From Cellulophaga sp. L1A9 (GTDB taxonomy: Bacteria > Bacteroidota > Bacteroidia > Flavobacteriales > Flavobacteriaceae): 64,000 nucleotides of DNA. The stretch spans positions 2,046,001 through 2,110,000 of the forward strand of contig NZ_CP047027.1 in the NCBI RefSeq assembly GCF_009797025.1. The letters run 5' to 3'. Each line of letters starts with the position of its first letter. Position 1 is the stretch's first letter. Below are positions 53,824-62,668 of this stretch, one piece after another. The notes beneath the pieces were generated by a model. That model searched no databases. It was not told the DNA's origin and saw only the letters and a list, made by a program, of their open reading frames with translations. A program made the translations under genes and the position numbers.

Positions 53824-54945
53824 TTAATCAAACATATTTCCAAAACCACCACTTTCTTGCTTGTCTTCTTGTGTTAGTTTATAGTTTGGATTTTTGTATT
53901 TTTTAGAATCAGGAACATAATCTTTCCCGGTCTTAATTTTATCAGCCAAGGTATCTAGTTGCGCATATAACTCATCACTGTCAATATCATATTTGCTGGT
54001 AAGCATATCTATATCTGATAAGTTTTCCTGCGTTCTGGCAATATCCATAGCAATAGTTTCTGTAATAACATCTAGCGCATATTCTAACTCCCAATCTTTG
54101 GTGAAATGCATAGCAGATTTAGCACCTTCTGTAGCTTCTCTTGCTGTTTTAGCAAACGCGTATTCTTTTTCTAACATCTGAATAGTAACTTCAAAATCTG
54201 ATATTTTGATGTCTATGGCTGTTCCTGCCAAAGTAAGTTTACGGTCTAGTTTGCCCATTACATTAGCACGACTGCCATATTTCTGGATAAAACTTTTACT
54301 CTGCTCCAATTGATGTGTTACGCGCTGCGACTCTGATAATTTTTTGGCCAACGCACTGTGTAATTCAACATACTCATCGGTATCTTTTCCTGCAGAACCT
54401 TTTTCGCCTACTAAACGCTCCATTTCAGATTTTATCTTTTGCGCCTGTTTTTGAAGAGCTACTACCCGGTCTTGATAATCTTTGGCTTCTTTTTCAGCCT
54501 TATAAGATTCAGCTTCCATATTACTTTTTAAAGCTTTTATTTTCGCCTTAGATTCTTTAAACACCTTTCGGTTGCTAAGCATTTTTTGTTTCTGCTCTTG
54601 TAGCTCTCCAAAAGGATCGTATTTTATTAACGATTTATGAAGCGCCCTTGTAAGCCTACGCAAGCCTTTAAATATCACAGGAAGCATAAGGATAAAGAAC
54701 ACAACAAAGATAGCAACACCCGCTAAAGCAATGATTTGCCCTAATGCTGTGAAAAGTGGTGGTAAAATATAAACCCATGCTCCGTAACCAACAGCAGCAA
54801 ACAGCGCAAGTTTAATGGCAGTATTTAAACCTTTTTCACCATTTCTCCAGTTGTTAGGGTTTAAAGAAATTTCACCCTTTTCATCATCAAAATGCTTTAA
54901 AATAGGTAAGTCTAGGATATGACTTTTTGATTCTTCAGTATTCAT
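53824..54945 (-). CDS. Two-helix membrane protein with long cytoplasmic coiled coil
   Basis: A 373-residue protein of no family I recognise. Residues about 42-65 and 68-93 are two adjacent hydrophobic helices (AIKLALFAAVGYGAWVYILPPLF and IIALAGVAIFVVFFILMLPVIF). From about 112 to 330 it is predicted helical and heptad-rich, KQKMLSNRKVFKESKAKIKALK and similar, with strongly charged runs. The C-terminus is polar and ends GFGNMFD. The shape recalls PspA/Vipp1-like or structural scaffold proteins, but no homology is claimed. It lies 34 bases upstream of the OmpA-fused gene in the same run. Confidence 0.75.
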   Translation of the reverse strand: MNTEESKSHILDLPILKHFDDEKGEISLNPNNWRNGEKGLNTAIKLALFAAVGYGAWVYILPPLFTALGQIIALAGVAIFVVFFILMLPVIFKGLRRLTRALHKSLIKYDPFGELQEQKQKMLSNRKVFKESKAKIKALKSNMEAESYKAEKEAKDYQDRVVALQKQAQKIKSEMERLVGEKGSAGKDTDEYVELHSALAKKLSESQRVTHQLEQSKSFIQKYGSRANVMGKLDRKLTLAGTAIDIKISDFEVTIQMLEKEYAFAKTAREATEGAKSAMHFTKDWELEYALDVITETIAMDIARTQENLSDIDMLTSKYDIDSDELYAQLDTLADKIKTGKDYVPDSKKYKNPNYKLTQEDKQESGGFGNMFD

Positions 54946-54955
54946 TTAGGGTTTT

Positions 54956-55654
54956 TTATAGGTTGATTTTTATTCCGTCGGCTACTGTTGTAATAATCTC
55001 TAGAATTTTGGTTTTTGCGATATCGTTCGCTACTATTTTTTGCTCTATTTCCGCCATTTCAGAGGAGGTACCATTATCAAGGGCATCTAACTGATTTTTT
55101 TTATCGCTAGCTTGCGTCTGTAATTGAAGAATTTGTTTTTCTAATTCAGACACTTCTTTGGATAAGGTTGTTCTCTGATGTGATAAATTAGATTGAAACT
55201 CTTCTTTTTTAGCATTTCCTTTAGAGTGGTATTTTTCATGCACATCATTAATTTCTTTGATGTAAAAATTTGCACCATCTAAAAGGGAGTCTTTGGTTAC
55301 TTTCGGATCAACACTTTGTGCCATCGTATAAGCCATTTTGTACACATTAGGATCATTTGATCCTACGGCCTTTATCGCTTTAAAGAACTCATAAAAGTCA
55401 TAACCAGGTAAATTCAAAGATTCAAACCCTGATTCATACATGTCAATAACACTGTTTAAAACAGAATTATCTATAGATGAAGAATCAACTTGACGTTGTG
55501 GAGTAGGGGTAGCTCTGGTAGTTTCTGGAAACTTAGTGGTAGAAGCTACTGGTTCACTAGGAAAATCAATTTTTTCTTCCGGTTTTGATGTAGTAGCCTT
55601 TTGCGCTCCATCGTTTACAAAAAGTGATTTCCAATTAAATTTTTCTTTTGCCAT
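54956..55654 (-). CDS. Coiled-coil protein of unknown function
   Basis: A 232-residue soluble protein. An N-terminal low-complexity region (residues about 15-60, rich in T, P, S and E) precedes a helical domain (SSIDNSVLNSVIDMYESGFESLNLPGYDFYEFFKAIKAVG). A coiled coil follows at about 150-205 (KKEEFQSNLSHQRTTLSKEVSELEKQILQLQTQ). It has no membrane segment. It sits 10 bases before the two-helix coiled-coil gene and 154 bases from the membrane-protein gene upstream. Not recognised; probably a cytosolic partner in the same complex. Confidence 0.75.
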   Translation of the reverse strand: MAKEKFNWKSLFVNDGAQKATTSKPEEKIDFPSEPVASTTKFPETTRATPTPQRQVDSSSIDNSVLNSVIDMYESGFESLNLPGYDFYEFFKAIKAVGSNDPNVYKMAYTMAQSVDPKVTKDSLLDGANFYIKEINDVHEKYHSKGNAKKEEFQSNLSHQRTTLSKEVSELEKQILQLQTQASDKKNQLDALDNGTSSEMAEIEQKIVANDIAKTKILEIITTVADGIKINL

Positions 55655-55808
55655 GGCAAGTTGGTTGTCTTTACTATTAAAATATGTTCTGTTTCTGTTA
55701 ACAGGCTATAAAATTAGGTAATTTTACCAATTATAGCTTATTTACTACTTTTTAAATGCTAATTTCTTCTTTATTTATAGGTATTGTATACTTCAATTTT
55801 GTTACAAA

Positions 55809-56309
55809 TTATTTAACAAATTTATTCCATGCCACTCTTAATACTACCATTATAACTGCAAACACGAGTAAAAGTTGTGTAAACCCTCCTAAGAATACAA
55901 CGCCAAAATAGGATCTTTGGAGTACAAACAATAGAATAAATGATATTCCGATCATGACAATTAAGCTAGATAATCGTGTAAAGCCCGGTAATTTAGACAT
56001 TTTAATTTTTCTATTTAATATTAGAAGGATTAAAATCATAGCCACAATGGGTACAAAATAGGTCACTAAACCGAGTTGTAGGATGCTTGATCCTAGAAAT
56101 AATATATTGTATAGCAATAAGAATAATGCCAAAACGCCAGGAATACAGACCGAGTATACTAAAAAAGACATGATGTATTTTATAGCGCCAATGTTTTTTG
56201 CATTTACAATAAGCGTACTGAGAATGGCTAGCACTAAGGCCGCAATGAAATAGTACAATACTCCAGATTGATTGTTGTTAAACCATGAAATAATATCTTG
56301 TATGCTCAT
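55809..56309 (-). CDS. Multi-pass membrane protein of the AAA+ gene pair
   Basis: A 166-residue protein with five hydrophobic helices (GVLYYFIAALVLAILSTLIV, FLVYSVCIPGVLALFLLLYNILFLG, LVTYFVPIVAMILILLILN, LIVMIGISFILLFVLQ, FLGGFTQLLLVFAVIMVVLRVAW). The open frame extends to 56345 (MFLIPLK), but that start would overlap the AAA+ gene by 29 bases. The ATG at 56309 (MSIQDIISWF) lies 7 bases after the AAA+ stop and is preferred. No recognised family. It is probably the membrane subunit for the AAA+ protein. Confidence 0.7.
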   Translation of the reverse strand: MSIQDIISWFNNNQSGVLYYFIAALVLAILSTLIVNAKNIGAIKYIMSFLVYSVCIPGVLALFLLLYNILFLGSSILQLGLVTYFVPIVAMILILLILNRKIKMSKLPGFTRLSSLIVMIGISFILLFVLQRSYFGVVFLGGFTQLLLVFAVIMVVLRVAWNKFVK

Positions 56310-56316
56310 AGGTTGT

Positions 56317-57819
56317 TTAAATATTTTCAGAGGTATCAAAAACACTAATTTCTTTTACTGCTGCAGCTATTTCCGGAATATCCTCTTCCGTTATGGTAAT
56401 TAATATTTCTTCGCTTATCGGGGTTATGTTGACAATTCTATTTGCCTGCCTTTGAATTATTTTTTCAAAAAGGTTTCGCATGGTTCTAGCGTTACCAAAA
56501 CTTTTGTGCCTTTTATCATAAACACTTATAATGATTTCAGAAAGTTTGTCTTCTGCATCTGCAGTAAGTGTAAAGTCAGATTTTTTAGAAATCAATTTAA
56601 ATATTTCTAATAAAGGGCCTGGCTTGTAATGATCAAAATTTAAATAGCGATTAAAACGCGATTGTAATCCAGGGTTAGATTGTATGAAAATTTCCATTTC
56701 GTCAGGATAACCTGCTACAACGACTACAAGACTATCTCTTAAATCTTCCATTCGCTTTAAAAGTACTTCTATGGCTTCAGATCCAAAATCATTAAAACCA
56801 CCAGAAGTAAGTGAGTAAGCCTCATCAATAAATAGTACTCCGTCTGAGGCTGCACTAATAATTTCATCGGCCTTAAGTGCTGTCTGCCCCACATAACCAG
56901 CAACCATTCCAGATCTATCTGTTTCAACTAAATGGCCTCTTTTTAAATAGCCTAAATGTTTAAATATACGCCCTAGCATTCTGGCTACGGTAGTTTTACC
57001 AGTTCCAGGAGGTCCCATAAAAACAAAGTGAAGTGAGGTTTTGTTTGCTTTTAATCCTTTCTCTTCTCGAATTTTCTGAACCTTCAAAAAATTAATAAGG
57101 TCATTTACATTCTTCTTAATCTCTTCTAAACCTACAAGTTCATTTAATTCTTCTAACACCTTTTCCATGGTGTCATCTTCAGGAACTTCAATATAGGTTG
57201 AGTTTTCTGTACTCCTTTTGGGATTGTTTATTTTTTTAGAAATAGATTTCAGTAATTGTTCTTCTTTTTCTGCAACCACACCGTCCGCTTGTGCCATTAA
57301 TAAAGCAATTCTATTCAAGAAAGAAGCAATAGCATCAAATTCGTTACTCTTTATCTTATTTAAGACTAAAGTGGAAATGTATTCTGACTTTAGTTCTTCT
57401 TTGGGTTGATAAAAAGAAGTGTCTTGAATGAGTTGAACATTGGCATCAAAATGTTTTGCTAAAGGTAATTTTGCTAATTTTTGTATATCAAAAGATTGTG
57501 CAAGATCTTTACCTTGAAGTTTTTCATAGAGAAAAATAAGGGTAAATTTTATTTTGTTGGGTATTCTTGATTTTGCGTTGTACGTTAAAGCAAAGGTATT
57601 GTACAATGTAACTACATCTCGCAATAACAAATGTTCCGCTTTGTATTGTGTTCCTGAAAAACTCTCATCGGTGATCGATTTTAAAGCGCTCTTATATTTG
57701 TGATCTGAATTTAAAGAAAGACAGATGCTCCAGGCTTTATTCCCTTCTTTTCTTAGTACATCAATAAATTCAGGCGTAATAGTATCGTGGTCTTGGTTCA
57801 TTTTGTTGGTCATGAGCAA
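56317..57819 (-). CDS. CbbX/SpoVK-type AAA+ ATPase with TerB-like segment
   Basis: A 500-residue AAA+ protein. Residues about 1-200 are helical; LLMAQADGVVAEKEEQLLKSI (about 173-193) looks like the metal-binding core of the TerB fold, with the acidic ADG-x5-E pattern. The AAA module starts near residue 220 and resembles the CbbX/EccA group: LEELNELVGLEEIKKNVNDLI, Walker A MGPPGTGKTT (269-276), Walker B GVLFIDEAYSL, and NPGLQSRFNRYLNFDHY as the arginine-finger region. CbbX-type ATPases remodel partner proteins. It is 7 bases from a small membrane protein and in one run with the ABC-OmpA genes. Confidence 0.85.
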   Translation of the reverse strand: MLMTNKMNQDHDTITPEFIDVLRKEGNKAWSICLSLNSDHKYKSALKSITDESFSGTQYKAEHLLLRDVVTLYNTFALTYNAKSRIPNKIKFTLIFLYEKLQGKDLAQSFDIQKLAKLPLAKHFDANVQLIQDTSFYQPKEELKSEYISTLVLNKIKSNEFDAIASFLNRIALLMAQADGVVAEKEEQLLKSISKKINNPKRSTENSTYIEVPEDDTMEKVLEELNELVGLEEIKKNVNDLINFLKVQKIREEKGLKANKTSLHFVFMGPPGTGKTTVARMLGRIFKHLGYLKRGHLVETDRSGMVAGYVGQTALKADEIISAASDGVLFIDEAYSLTSGGFNDFGSEAIEVLLKRMEDLRDSLVVVVAGYPDEMEIFIQSNPGLQSRFNRYLNFDHYKPGPLLEIFKLISKKSDFTLTADAEDKLSEIIISVYDKRHKSFGNARTMRNLFEKIIQRQANRIVNITPISEEILITITEEDIPEIAAAVKEISVFDTSENI

Positions 57820-57853
57820 TACATTGCTTTTGAGGGCTTAAAGATAAGTGTTT

Positions 57854-60800
57854 TTAATAATCATGGTATCCAAAGTTATTTACTTGGTTGGGTCTGTATA
57901 CTTCGGCTCTTGGTCTTTCTCTTAATAAAAATTCCTCAATGACGACAGTTACCATTTCATCATCTGTATCTGTATCTTCAATTCTATATCCGCTATTTTT
58001 ATAAAAAGGTTTTGTTTTTAATTCACCGGTCGCTTCATATACCGCTAGGTACATTTTAAAATTCTTATCATAGTCATCGCCATCTCTATGTTTAAAAACG
58101 TATCCTATGTATTTTTTATTACGGTAGGTGATCTCTTTTTGTACTAAAAACAATATGGAGTCATTTTCTTCCTTGAAATTCTTTCGTTCAAATAATTGTG
58201 CCTCGGCTAATAGTTTTTGTGTCTTGTACTTGGCAGGGAATAAGGGTAACTTATTAACTTCTTTTAATTTTAAGAACAGTAAATTTCGACTATTAATTTC
58301 CTTAGCCAATTCGTTGAGTTCTTCTTTGTTTAGGGCATTCGGAGTAGACGCTAATAATGCTGCTTTAGTAGTTTGAATGTCTGGATCTTTAAGTAAATCT
58401 AATTTTTTAAAAAACAATTGTACTTCTTTATCTTTAGCAAAAGGCTGTAAAAGCTGAATATAATCTTCTAGAACAGAACTTTTTTTATTTACATTTAAAT
58501 TATTATAATACTGATTGGTATTTTTATTATTAGTTTTTCCTAGTTCTCTTTTTAATTGAATTTTAGCATCATTTAGCATCTGCTTTCTATATTTCTTATA
58601 GCTATTTTTCTTTATGAGGCCTTCTGCTTTTAGTTTTGCTAAAAGCGAAAAGATAGAAGATTTATACTCCTCAATTGCGCTATAGTCCAGAATTTCAGGG
58701 TATAGTTTTTTGGCTAGTGGCAAGCTATCCATATACGGTTTAAATATTTGAAAAATTTCATAGGAACTAGATACCAATGGAAGGTCTACGGACATTAAAT
58801 TTAAAAGTTGTTCTGCAGATTCTGAGGTACTTTTTTTAGCAATCGCTTGCAGAATTTTAGTTTGTGATGATGAGTTATTGTAAGAATCTTGGTAGAAATC
58901 ACTATAAAAGGCAATAGTTTCAGAATCGTCAATAGCTGCTAAACGCTCAATTAAATAGCTCTGTATGTTTTTCTGGTTTTCTTTAAAATCAAATTCAGTT
59001 ATAATATGTTTCAGGGAATCAATGTCTTTTTTCTCAAATTGAATAAAAGGATAGCCATTTAAAACAATGCTGTCATTATTTCGGAGTGCTTTAAAAAACT
59101 GATTGGTTTTATCTGTTAGAACATTTTTTCCAATAACGGTGTCTAAGGGTTGAAAGTTGTCAAAAAATTCTTGAACAAATTTGCTGGGTTTGCGAATCGT
59201 ATCGATGACTGCTTGTAGTTCATATAAAGCTCCGCCTTTGAGAATGTTTTTAATCATGATCCCTCGTGTACTAGCAGTGTCTGTAAGGGTTAATTGTAAT
59301 TCGCTATATCCCTTTGGGTGATGAATAATTTTTTCATGAGTAGTGTTAAACCTTTTGTAAGCATATAATTTCTTTCTAAGAGCCCAAACGGAGTCAAGAG
59401 ACGTAAACATTAAAAAATCATGAGATTTGTTTAATTGTACGGTAATAGCTTCATTATTTTTATTTTGATAAACGCTTCTCTTCGTGTAAGCATTATAAGG
59501 TTTTATTTCTTTTTTATTGTATCCGTTGCTATTCACTACAAACTTTGGTGGTTTTACAGGAGATATAGTAGTAAAAAATAACGCGGTGTCTTTTACCATG
59601 GAATATGGTTCAGGATATTTTGCCGCTTTTATTTTAAATGAATTGAAGTACGCAGTGGCTTCTTCTGTATTTGGAGTTAAGATACCTAGCAAATAATAGT
59701 CCTCTCCTTTAATCTTTGTCATTAAATGAAGCTGTTTATCACTTAAACTATCGGTTACAGCAACGGACTCTAAACTATTATTTTTAAACTCTTTGTAGGT
59801 GGGTTTAAGTTTTAAGTCTTGATAGAAACGGTGTTGTATTTGTTTTAGCTCAAAACTATCTTCTTCAATGTAATTATAATCATGCAGTGTAACTTTTTTT
59901 AAAAACCGATAGGTATTATAATTGCTATTTACGCCTTGAATAAATCTATTTCCCGTTCTACGCGTATTGGTAAATGTATAATTAGCGGGCATTTCTACCT
60001 CAAAATCATCATAGCTAGAAGATACTATTTTTAGCGTGTTTTTAAGATCTTTAAAGAGTATGCTATTAAAAATAGTATCGGAAAATTGTTTTACATAGGT
60101 ACCATGCCCGCCCATTTTAAAAATAATAATTTCTAATGGGGTTACAAAGATTTGGTAGCGCTGGTGCTCTCCATTTTTTAACAGATTTTTAATGTCAATT
60201 CCTTTAAATCCATTTCTTGAGATATTCGTCTTCTCAATAATTTTTCCTGGGATATTTTCAAATAACAATTTGTCTATATCCTCTATAGAGTATACTGCAT
60301 CTTCTTTTAGAAAAGAATAGGTCGGAATTCTATTTACCGTAAAGAAACTACCATTTGCCAAATCTGGTGATACATAAAAGGTATTAGAGAATTCTGCTAT
60401 GGGATATAGCTTGTTTGGGAGAGAGACTGTAAAAAGCGAGTCGTCTACCGATTGGTATAAATACTTGTTTTCTTTAATTTTTTCCTCAAATACTTCTTTT
60501 AAGTGCACGCCTTTCTTACTTGATTTAGAGGTGAGTGCTTTTACGGTATATCCTTGCTTACGTAACAACGCTATAACTCCGTGTTCTCCGGGTAAATGAG
60601 CAGCGCCGATTCCGGCGAATACCTTTGAGTGTTTAATTGTAGAGTCTAGCTTCGTAGCCATATTAATGTTCCGGGTGTAAAGCATATTTTGCAAATAGTA
60701 CTCAGTATACATGCCCTTATCAATAGAATCTAGAAGATTAATGTTTCGTTCTCGGTAGGCATCTTGCAACAATTGCAAAGGTTCTTGTTGTTGCATTTTC

Positions 60801-61363
60801 TTTTGGAGCCATTCTGCTGGTTTATCTTTGATGCTATTAAAGCTAGCACGACCAACTAGGGCGGTAGACTCTTCTATGTCTTCTAATGCAATAACGGGTT
60901 TGTTAAATTTCTTACCAGCCTGATAAATGAACATGTCTAAATACGTATCCTCTTCAAAGTTTTGTGAATTTTCATCCGATCGGTATAAAATACTGTTAAT
61001 CATTTGATCTTCAAAACCTAAGTAACTAGAGATCTCTTCTTTTTTGGGGTTTTCAATTTTAAATGCACTCGTGTAGAACCCTTTGGTCATAAAGCTTTCT
61101 CCAAAAGCAAAGCCCATACTGTCCTCATTATCTAACCATGTATTTGGGTCTGATTCTAATGCAATAACATCACTGTTATTAAGGGCTTCATAAAAAACAT
61201 CATCTAAACGAAACGCAATTTTTTTGCTTACGTGCATGGTACCGTAGAGGTAGGAACTTTGTTTTAGTCCATTTCCAGATATTTCCCAAAGGAGACTATT
61301 TTTTTCTTGAGCACTACTCAAAAAATAGCATAAGAAAAAAACGAAACTAAATGATAAACGCAT
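57854..61363 (-). CDS. Very large exported TraB/GumN family protein
   Basis: A 1169-residue protein (ATG at 61363, MRLSFSF; a second ATG 6 bases earlier is possible) with a signal peptide ending SSAQ. Residues about 20-290 form the TraB/GumN domain: SYLYGTMHVS, VIALESDPNTW and VFAGIGAAHLPGEHGVIALLRKQGY, with the GxxH signatures that suggest a metal-dependent protease-like fold (Tiki relatives). The remaining about 870 residues are unrecognised, mixed strand and helical-repeat regions, ending with a beta-rich part. It lies 34 bases upstream of the AAA+ gene. It is probably periplasmic or outer-membrane associated. Confidence 0.82.
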   Translation of the reverse strand: MRLSFSFVFFLCYFLSSAQEKNSLLWEISGNGLKQSSYLYGTMHVSKKIAFRLDDVFYEALNNSDVIALESDPNTWLDNEDSMGFAFGESFMTKGFYTSAFKIENPKKEEISSYLGFEDQMINSILYRSDENSQNFEEDTYLDMFIYQAGKKFNKPVIALEDIEESTALVGRASFNSIKDKPAEWLQKKMQQQEPLQLLQDAYRERNINLLDSIDKGMYTEYYLQNMLYTRNINMATKLDSTIKHSKVFAGIGAAHLPGEHGVIALLRKQGYTVKALTSKSSKKGVHLKEVFEEKIKENKYLYQSVDDSLFTVSLPNKLYPIAEFSNTFYVSPDLANGSFFTVNRIPTYSFLKEDAVYSIEDIDKLLFENIPGKIIEKTNISRNGFKGIDIKNLLKNGEHQRYQIFVTPLEIIIFKMGGHGTYVKQFSDTIFNSILFKDLKNTLKIVSSSYDDFEVEMPANYTFTNTRRTGNRFIQGVNSNYNTYRFLKKVTLHDYNYIEEDSFELKQIQHRFYQDLKLKPTYKEFKNNSLESVAVTDSLSDKQLHLMTKIKGEDYYLLGILTPNTEEATAYFNSFKIKAAKYPEPYSMVKDTALFFTTISPVKPPKFVVNSNGYNKKEIKPYNAYTKRSVYQNKNNEAITVQLNKSHDFLMFTSLDSVWALRKKLYAYKRFNTTHEKIIHHPKGYSELQLTLTDTASTRGIMIKNILKGGALYELQAVIDTIRKPSKFVQEFFDNFQPLDTVIGKNVLTDKTNQFFKALRNNDSIVLNGYPFIQFEKKDIDSLKHIITEFDFKENQKNIQSYLIERLAAIDDSETIAFYSDFYQDSYNNSSSQTKILQAIAKKSTSESAEQLLNLMSVDLPLVSSSYEIFQIFKPYMDSLPLAKKLYPEILDYSAIEEYKSSIFSLLAKLKAEGLIKKNSYKKYRKQMLNDAKIQLKRELGKTNNKNTNQYYNNLNVNKKSSVLEDYIQLLQPFAKDKEVQLFFKKLDLLKDPDIQTTKAALLASTPNALNKEELNELAKEINSRNLLFLKLKEVNKLPLFPAKYKTQKLLAEAQLFERKNFKEENDSILFLVQKEITYRNKKYIGYVFKHRDGDDYDKNFKMYLAVYEATGELKTKPFYKNSGYRIEDTDTDDEMVTVVIEEFLLRERPRAEVYRPNQVNNFGYHDY

Positions 61364-61419
61364 TGGCAATCTTGGTATAAATAGGTTTGTAGGCGTTATG
61401 GTTACTATGTATAACGGTA

Positions 61420-62490
61420 CTATTTTGATTGTATTTTTAAATCATCTAAATTTTTCACGAATACTCTAGTATGTGGTAGGCTTTCGGGGTAATTTTTCTG
61501 TAAAAATGAAATCAATTTTTCACGTACTAAAACACGTAAATCCCAAGCGGTGGGAGAATCTTTTGCGCTCATCAAGGCTCTAATTTCTACACTCTGTTCT
61601 TTGGAGTCTGTTACTTGTAAAACATTTACATCACCATCCCACAAATCTGTACTTTCTAATATTTTGGTCAATTCAGTTCTAATTTCATCAAATGGTACCG
61701 TGTAATCCGTGTATAAAAATACGGTCCCTAAAATGTCTGATGAAGTTTTGGTCCAGTTTTCAAAAGGTTTTTCAATGAAGTAGGTCGTGGGTACAATCAG
61801 GCGTCTTTTGTCCCAAATATTTACGACCACATAGGTGAGTGTAATTTCTTCTATTCGTCCCCATTCTCCTTCAACAATAACAACATCATCAATTTTAATG
61901 GGTTGGGCAATGGCAATTTGAATTCCAGCTAAAATACTACCCAGCATTTTTTGGGCAGAAAAACCAAGTATAATTCCTGCGACCCCGGCAGATGCAAAAA
62001 TACTTACACCAATTTCACGAATACTATCAAAACTCATCAACGCAATACCAATAGCAAAAATGATGAGTATAAAGATTACAATACGCTCTAAAATATTAAA
62101 CTGGGTATATATTTTTCGAGCTCTTAAATTGTTGGAGGCATTAACATCGTAATTTTCTATCACCTTTTGCTTAATAATTCTAATAATTGCAATTAGTAAC
62201 CAGGTAATAGCACAAATGATTAAAAGAGTACTAATTTTTTGAAGCGCATAGGTAACTTCACTAATTCCTAAAGTATCATGGATGACTCTAATTCTAATTA
62301 GAATAGCGATAAAAAGGATAAATATGGGCTTTGTTAGTCTTGAAATACTTTTTTTATCTATTAAATATTTAGGGTTTTTCCCAAAATGCCGTAAAATTTT
62401 TACAGTAATGTATTGTAAAATAGCTAAGGCTAAAAGTGCGGCAACAATATAGACCAAGACATTTGGTTTTTGTAATAGATTTTTAAACAT
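61420..62490 (-). CDS. Small-conductance mechanosensitive channel (MscS family)
   Basis: A 356-residue inner-membrane channel. About four N-terminal helices (VLVYIVAALLALAILQYITV and following) lead to the pore helix GVSIFASAGVAGIILGFSAQKMLGSILAGIQIAI, the MscS signature rich in Gly and Ala. The cytoplasmic beta domain begins with IKIDDVVIVEGEWGRIEEITLTYVVVNIWDKRRLIVPTTYFIEKPFENWTK. It releases solutes under osmotic shock. It precedes the TraB/GumN gene by 56 bases on the same strand and may share its transcript. Confidence 0.92.
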   Translation of the reverse strand: MFKNLLQKPNVLVYIVAALLALAILQYITVKILRHFGKNPKYLIDKKSISRLTKPIFILFIAILIRIRVIHDTLGISEVTYALQKISTLLIICAITWLLIAIIRIIKQKVIENYDVNASNNLRARKIYTQFNILERIVIFILIIFAIGIALMSFDSIREIGVSIFASAGVAGIILGFSAQKMLGSILAGIQIAIAQPIKIDDVVIVEGEWGRIEEITLTYVVVNIWDKRRLIVPTTYFIEKPFENWTKTSSDILGTVFLYTDYTVPFDEIRTELTKILESTDLWDGDVNVLQVTDSKEQSVEIRALMSAKDSPTAWDLRVLVREKLISFLQKNYPESLPHTRVFVKNLDDLKIQSK

Positions 62491-62633
62491 ATTTTTTTAG
62501 GTTTAAATTACTGTAGTTGCAACATAAGAAAACAATACTTTTTCTATGTTAAATCGCTGTGAAAATTGAATTTAACTATAATATCATAAATAAACTAATT
62601 GGTGGTTTTAAAGGATTTAAAATTAGCATGTAG

Positions 62634-62641
62634 TATTTTTG
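62634..62641 (+). promoter_or_regulatory. -7 promoter element of hemH
   Basis: TATTTTTG, a perfect TAnnTTTG match, 27 bases before the hemH ATG. No well-placed -33 element. Confidence 0.45.
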
Positions 62642-62668
62642 TAGTCTGAAAAAGAAAATTTAAAGATT

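Noticed and set aside
55655..55808. Possible promoter or terminator in the largest gap of the envelope run
   Set aside because: Only a short GGTAATTTTACC palindrome and AT-rich DNA; no TAnnTTTG on the minus strand and no convincing hairpin.
56310..56345. Extended start of the small membrane protein
   Set aside because: It overlaps the AAA+ gene by 29 bases; the ATG at 56309 fits the tight operon spacing seen elsewhere.
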